Made by a program: the position numbers and the translations under genes. This document shows, piece by piece, positions 6,601-8,482 of a stretch of DNA of 8,482 bases. Origin of the DNA: Ruminococcaceae bacterium UBA1734 (lineage in GTDB: Bacteria; Bacillota; Clostridia; Oscillospirales; Acutalibacteraceae). The stretch lies in NCBI GenBank assembly GCA_002315765.1, contig DCIE01000060.1, positions 47,732-56,213 of the forward strand, read 5' to 3'. Below the pieces are notes generated by a model. The model saw only the letters and a list, made by a program, of their open reading frames with translations. It did not search any database and was not told the DNA's origin. Every line of letters starts with the position of its first letter. The first letter of the stretch is position 1.

Positions 6601-7695
6601 TACGGTTCCGGTAATATTTCGTTGTCAAATGCAAATATAACCTTAGAAAATATACAAACTTCGGGAAAGGTAATCTTTAATGATACCGATATTTCGGTAA
6701 ACGGATTTTTTATTTGTAACGGATTTGAAAGTAATAAAAGTACGGTGGTTGTTAAGTCTTTCTTTAAAAACCATTCAAGTTTGAAACAAGATGAAAAATC
6801 AATTCTTACTGTCATAGATGACTTCGACTGCGGTTCTATTTCGTCAAGCGGAAAAATAATATGCAGCGCCGAAATGAATTGCTCCGGTAGCTCTTTGGGT
6901 GAGCTTGTACTAAACGGAAAACTCAAACAGGTTGTTTCCGGTAGCTTTACCGTTGGAACATTGACGCTTACAAACACTTCAAAAAGCGGTGTTATATTTA
7001 ATAATAATATAACCGTAACATCATTGTTCGATTCGGGAAACACAAAATTCAGCGGAAACGGAATTATCAACTGTAATGAGATTTTGAATTTTTCCGAGAC
7101 TATGAAAAATAATGATTCAAATAATGTTTTATTTAACAATTCTGCTTTGACCGAAGATGTGGAACTTAACGGGGACTTAACAATAAACGGAAACCTTGAT
7201 TTTAACGGACATTCGCTAACGGTCAACGGACAGTTAAATATAAACAATGCAACATTAAATATTGATAAAGAAAGCAAACTGAATGTTAAGCGAAGTATAA
7301 TTCTTACAGGCTCCACATTAAATATTGATAAAGAAAGCAAACTGAATGTTAAGCGAAGTATAATTCTTACAGGCTCCACAATAAATTCAGACGGTTTAGT
7401 TTTCTTGGGCAGTGATGTTTTGATGCAAAACAGTTCTTCTATTACCGGAAACGGTAACATAACCGTTATGAGTGATTTAGCGGTTACGAGTGGAAGCATC
7501 AATACCGGCGGCAAGCTTATAATAAGCGGTAAAACACCGCAATTTATCAGCGGTACTGCCATAACGGTATATGAGCTTGAAATCTTAAACACCTGCAAAA
7601 GCGGTGTAACCTTGAATTCAAAAATCAATACCGAAAAATATACAAACGAAAAATCAAAAATCACCGGCGAAAATAACATTGCCGTAAAACAGTGA
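3691..7695 (+). CDS. Large secreted protein: helical N-terminal region plus beta-helix-like repeats
   Basis: This encodes 1334 residues with no family I can name. A signal peptide is clear: basic HNFGKIFRR, hydrophobic core at about 11-26, probable cleavage after NVSA near residue 34. Residues about 36-530 look mainly alpha-helical, with many Asn, Ala, Tyr and Asp. Residues about 545-1334 are Asn-, Gly-, Ser- and Thr-rich with short alternating strands such as GNLTVSG, GDLTINGNLDFNG and LTVNGQLNI, as expected for a right-handed beta-helix. Four divergent copies of a roughly 53-residue motif (about 691, 851, 1074 and 1278) share Q-x-[LVI]-S-G and [KP]SG[IV]. A perfect 63-bp tandem duplication lies at 7252-7377. 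No LPXTG, choline-binding, SLH or C-terminal membrane anchor is seen. The start at 3691 is chosen over 3664 because AGGGGTGG (3676-3683) is 7 bases upstream and the signal peptide follows at once. The next gene begins 10 bases after the stop. A surface or extracellular adhesion role is plausible but not shown. Confidence 0.85.
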   Translation: MHNFGKIFRRIISVLLVVGLIITVFMLDSNVSANSVSVSRDILESIINGNRKWVADTLVNDNYSTNPQAKLIHISADNSMMRNALNNYRNADNTTNGAVYKGMVDVMEKVVNADLYKQSFFDSVTETFSDIVVSIFGSGDSFTRTVDDLAGSLDELQYESIIKSALTADYTASDGTTYNDHENEYANLKQMQSALGAVNNWRNFVTASNNYAYGTAEYDSLSKYLDSCVIPYQNALTTYLMNYGNLANEDAYVQQNYADLAAALACIYKCEMYNADDWFVGKFANEMGEYFCESGINDVLKAAGKPFEATSAAIDNYVYLNNIQAQKESITGPLRRTASNTSDGDLAKVFNRFADISEENSNSKIVAYETVRNYVRNNNVAYEYSADAIKALSKKAFNIGSNTALVSKLSAVSTVADITTWVAEKGIDLKTTVKLTYELKYLDKIIDEVIKQYNTDLDTYLSHSTESNAQMVLDDLQFLQKLRLRGETIAYNMASGQMTSWIGQLISDESDLEIWKNNYQNHIDALISASVVPSATKVMTLSSNTSLSLYWSQNYGWYGVYKDSSGKIIYIADILSRLCYGVDITGGSLYIYNTTGSSLSIPAVSSNDTATLYVYGNCYIGNIKQNGGTLNIVGNENTYFTVTECLYAGNLNNGLQNGITAKNAVFLGAASGKYNITGDCRLSGNVDSLTLRANTAQSLSGGGTAKELYFYNSSKSGINVSSAVYVSEMALNTSTKVKNGKNVHLNSGGTVYGNYYHSDITLNSITLNKSVTFGGSIYTIGDFTCKGNLTVSGSYVVTENTNRVHRITENKIIIKGDAYLKYVTFENDNSFQLSGDLITNNFNSANSEITLNGKVMQTVSGTFTIKKLIVDNPSGITVNNTVSVTGTLSDTNGKIIGGKNIVLEKDAELTGDIWNGGLTFTALEKNNFTFGESICIQNEGSLIGNYIINGDITAKGNVTIRNSVIFCDNLYGSGNISLSNANITLENIQTSGKVIFNDTDISVNGFFICNGFESNKSTVVVKSFFKNHSSLKQDEKSILTVIDDFDCGSISSSGKIICSAEMNCSGSSLGELVLNGKLKQVVSGSFTVGTLTLTNTSKSGVIFNNNITVTSLFDSGNTKFSGNGIINCNEILNFSETMKNNDSNNVLFNNSALTEDVELNGDLTINGNLDFNGHSLTVNGQLNINNATLNIDKESKLNVKRSIILTGSTLNIDKESKLNVKRSIILTGSTINSDGLVFLGSDVLMQNSSSITGNGNITVMSDLAVTSGSINTGGKLIISGKTPQFISGTAITVYELEILNTCKSGVTLNSKINTEKYTNEKSKITGENNIAVKQ
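5761..7692 (+). repeat. Four divergent copies of a ~53-residue motif in the secreted protein
   Basis: Copies begin at 5761 (LRANTAQSLSGGG), 6241 (LNGKVMQTVSGTF), 6910 (LNGKLKQVVSGSF) and 7522 (ISGKTPQFISGTA). Each continues with a strand, then N-[TP]-[SC]-K-SG-[IV] or a close variant, a short strand with NN or NS, and ends with a G-[KN]-[NG]-I/V segment. The first two are followed by a related stretch with FGGSI or FGESI and then GDFTCKGNLTV or GDITAKGNVTI, so the real module is nearer 120 residues. The last copy reaches the C terminus with that second half missing. Confidence 0.65.
7252..7380 (+). repeat. Perfect 63-bp tandem duplication (21 codons)
   Basis: Two identical 63-base units lie head to tail at 7252-7314 and 7315-7377, with three bases of a third copy to 7380. 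They are in frame and encode residues 1188-1208 and 1209-1229, each starting TLNIDKESKLNVK and ending ILTGS. Identity extends to every synonymous position, so the duplication is recent or is kept uniform by slippage or gene conversion. Twenty-one residues is close to one turn of a parallel beta-helix, so one unit may add one rung. Confidence 0.97.
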
Positions 7696-7705
7696 GGTGC
7701 AAAAA

Positions 7706-8482
7706 ATGAAATCAAAGCTATTAAAGAAAATTTCATCGGTTGTTATAACAACGGCTGTTATAATGTCCTGCTTTTGTGTTACCGTCAAAGCCGAAACCCA
7801 AGACGGCTCAAAAGAGCACCCGTATCTTATTAAGACTGCATCAGAGCTTCAAAATATCCGAAACGACCTATCGTCAAATTATAAATTGGCGGCGGATATC
7901 AACTGCTCCGGCATTTATTTTATACCTCTCGGCAACGAGGATGACGGTGCTTTTACCGGTTCATTTGACGGTGCGGGATTTAAAATTTCGAATTTAACCG
8001 TTGAGGACGGTTACAAATATTCGGGACTTTTCGGATATAATGAGGGCGTCGTTGAGAATGTAGTCCTTAAAAACGCCAAGATTCCCTGTATCCGTTATGC
8101 CGGCGGTGTGGTTGCGTTTAATTCCATTGATGCTTCGGTAAATAACTGTACGACAGAAGTGAATATTACCGGCGGAAACGAGTATTTTGATTCCTTTGCC
8201 GGAGGAATAATCGGATATAATGTTGACGGTAAAGCCATTTCCTATTGTTCGGCTTACGGTTCGATTACAGGTTCCTATTTGTGCTATGGCGGTGGAATAA
8301 TAGGTTATGCAGGCGGCACAACAACCGTTACAGACTGTATAAATCGCATAAATATAAATATTTCGAGTAGTACCTATGTCGGCGGTATGATTGGATATGC
8401 ATATAGCGGTAACACCGTAACAAACTGCATAAACTACGGAAATGTTTCTTCTTATTATTCCGGCGGTATGATTGGATACGCA
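7706..8482 (+). CDS. Secreted GLUG-repeat protein (partial, runs off the window end)
   Basis: An open frame of 259 codons continues past the end. GAGGTG at 7694-7699, overlapping the previous stop codon, is 6 bases before the ATG at 7706. A signal peptide is clear: KSKLLKK, hydrophobic core at about 9-26, probable cleavage after VKA at residue 29. The next part, DGSKEHPYLIKTASELQNIRNDLSSNYKLAADIN in two stretches at about 33-66, is the usual entry module of GLUG-repeat secreted proteins in Clostridia. GLUG-type repeats then follow about every 26-33 residues: SGLFGYN (106), AGGVVAFN (132), AGGIIGYN (165), GGGIIGYA (195), VGGMIGYA (225) and SGGMIGYA (252), with intervening NC-x(n)-G segments. 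These repeats form beta-helical extracellular proteins, some linked to adhesion or host contact. The 10-base gap to the upstream gene indicates co-transcription. Its C-terminal anchor or catalytic domain, if any, lies outside the window. Confidence 0.88.
   Translation, partial: MKSKLLKKISSVVITTAVIMSCFCVTVKAETQDGSKEHPYLIKTASELQNIRNDLSSNYKLAADINCSGIYFIPLGNEDDGAFTGSFDGAGFKISNLTVEDGYKYSGLFGYNEGVVENVVLKNAKIPCIRYAGGVVAFNSIDASVNNCTTEVNITGGNEYFDSFAGGIIGYNVDGKAISYCSAYGSITGSYLCYGGGIIGYAGGTTTVTDCINRININISSSTYVGGMIGYAYSGNTVTNCINYGNVSSYYSGGMIGYA

Noticed and set aside
7252..7380. CRISPR-like or minisatellite array
   Set aside because: Only two in-frame units without spacers, inside a coding gene; it is a coding tandem duplication.
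6525..7736. Long minus-strand open frame (about 400 codons) opposite the large secreted protein
   Set aside because: It is fully antisense to the repeat region, its product is a low-complexity string of Phe, Ser, Leu, Ile and Pro repeats as expected from the reverse of Asn/Gly/Lys codons, and it inherits the 63-bp duplication. The plus-strand gene has a ribosome binding site and signal peptide.

Overview
The window looks like chromosomal DNA from a low-GC Gram-positive bacterium, most likely a gut-type member of the Clostridia (Oscillospiraceae/Lachnospiraceae-like). This rests on the AT-rich sequence, strong GGAGG-type ribosome binding sites, consensus sigma-A promoters, a lipobox lipoprotein, a membrane-anchored HtrA-type protease and a large secreted beta-helix/GLUG protein pair. 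The genus cannot be fixed from this stretch alone.

Layout. Positions 1-140 hold no gene, only a palindromic hairpin and TTGACAA repeats. Two minus-strand genes form a probable operon: a zinc-ribbon protein (950-576) followed by a small lipoprotein (530-141), driven by a consensus promoter at 1025-997. Divergent from it is a 47-residue ribbon-helix-helix DNA-binding protein (1069-1212). The shared intergenic region carries an inverted repeat over the operon's -35 box, so the small protein may control both directions. A bidirectional terminator (1211-1250) separates it from a minus-strand four-helix-bundle protein of the 23S-rRNA-IVS/S23 family (1609-1265). Upstream of that gene lie two inverted repeats, a terminator and a tRNA-Arg(CCT) gene on the minus strand with its own consensus promoter.

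The right half is all plus strand. An HtrA-like S1C serine protease (2059-3522) has an acidic cytoplasmic tail, one membrane segment, an intact His/Asp/Ser triad and one PDZ domain, and ends at a strong terminator. Next is a two-gene secreted-protein unit. The first gene (3691-7695) encodes a 1334-residue protein with a signal peptide, an unrecognised helical region of about 500 residues and a long beta-strand-rich repeat region with four divergent copies of a roughly 53-residue motif and a perfect 63-bp tandem duplication. Ten bases later begins a GLUG-repeat secreted protein that runs off the window end (7706->8482).

The most interesting material is the large two-part secreted protein with its apparent rung duplication, the compact ribbon-helix-helix regulator with a candidate operator, and the solitary four-helix-bundle gene beside unusual repeats next to a tRNA. 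I found no RNA-guided, phage, transposase or reverse-transcriptase gene.
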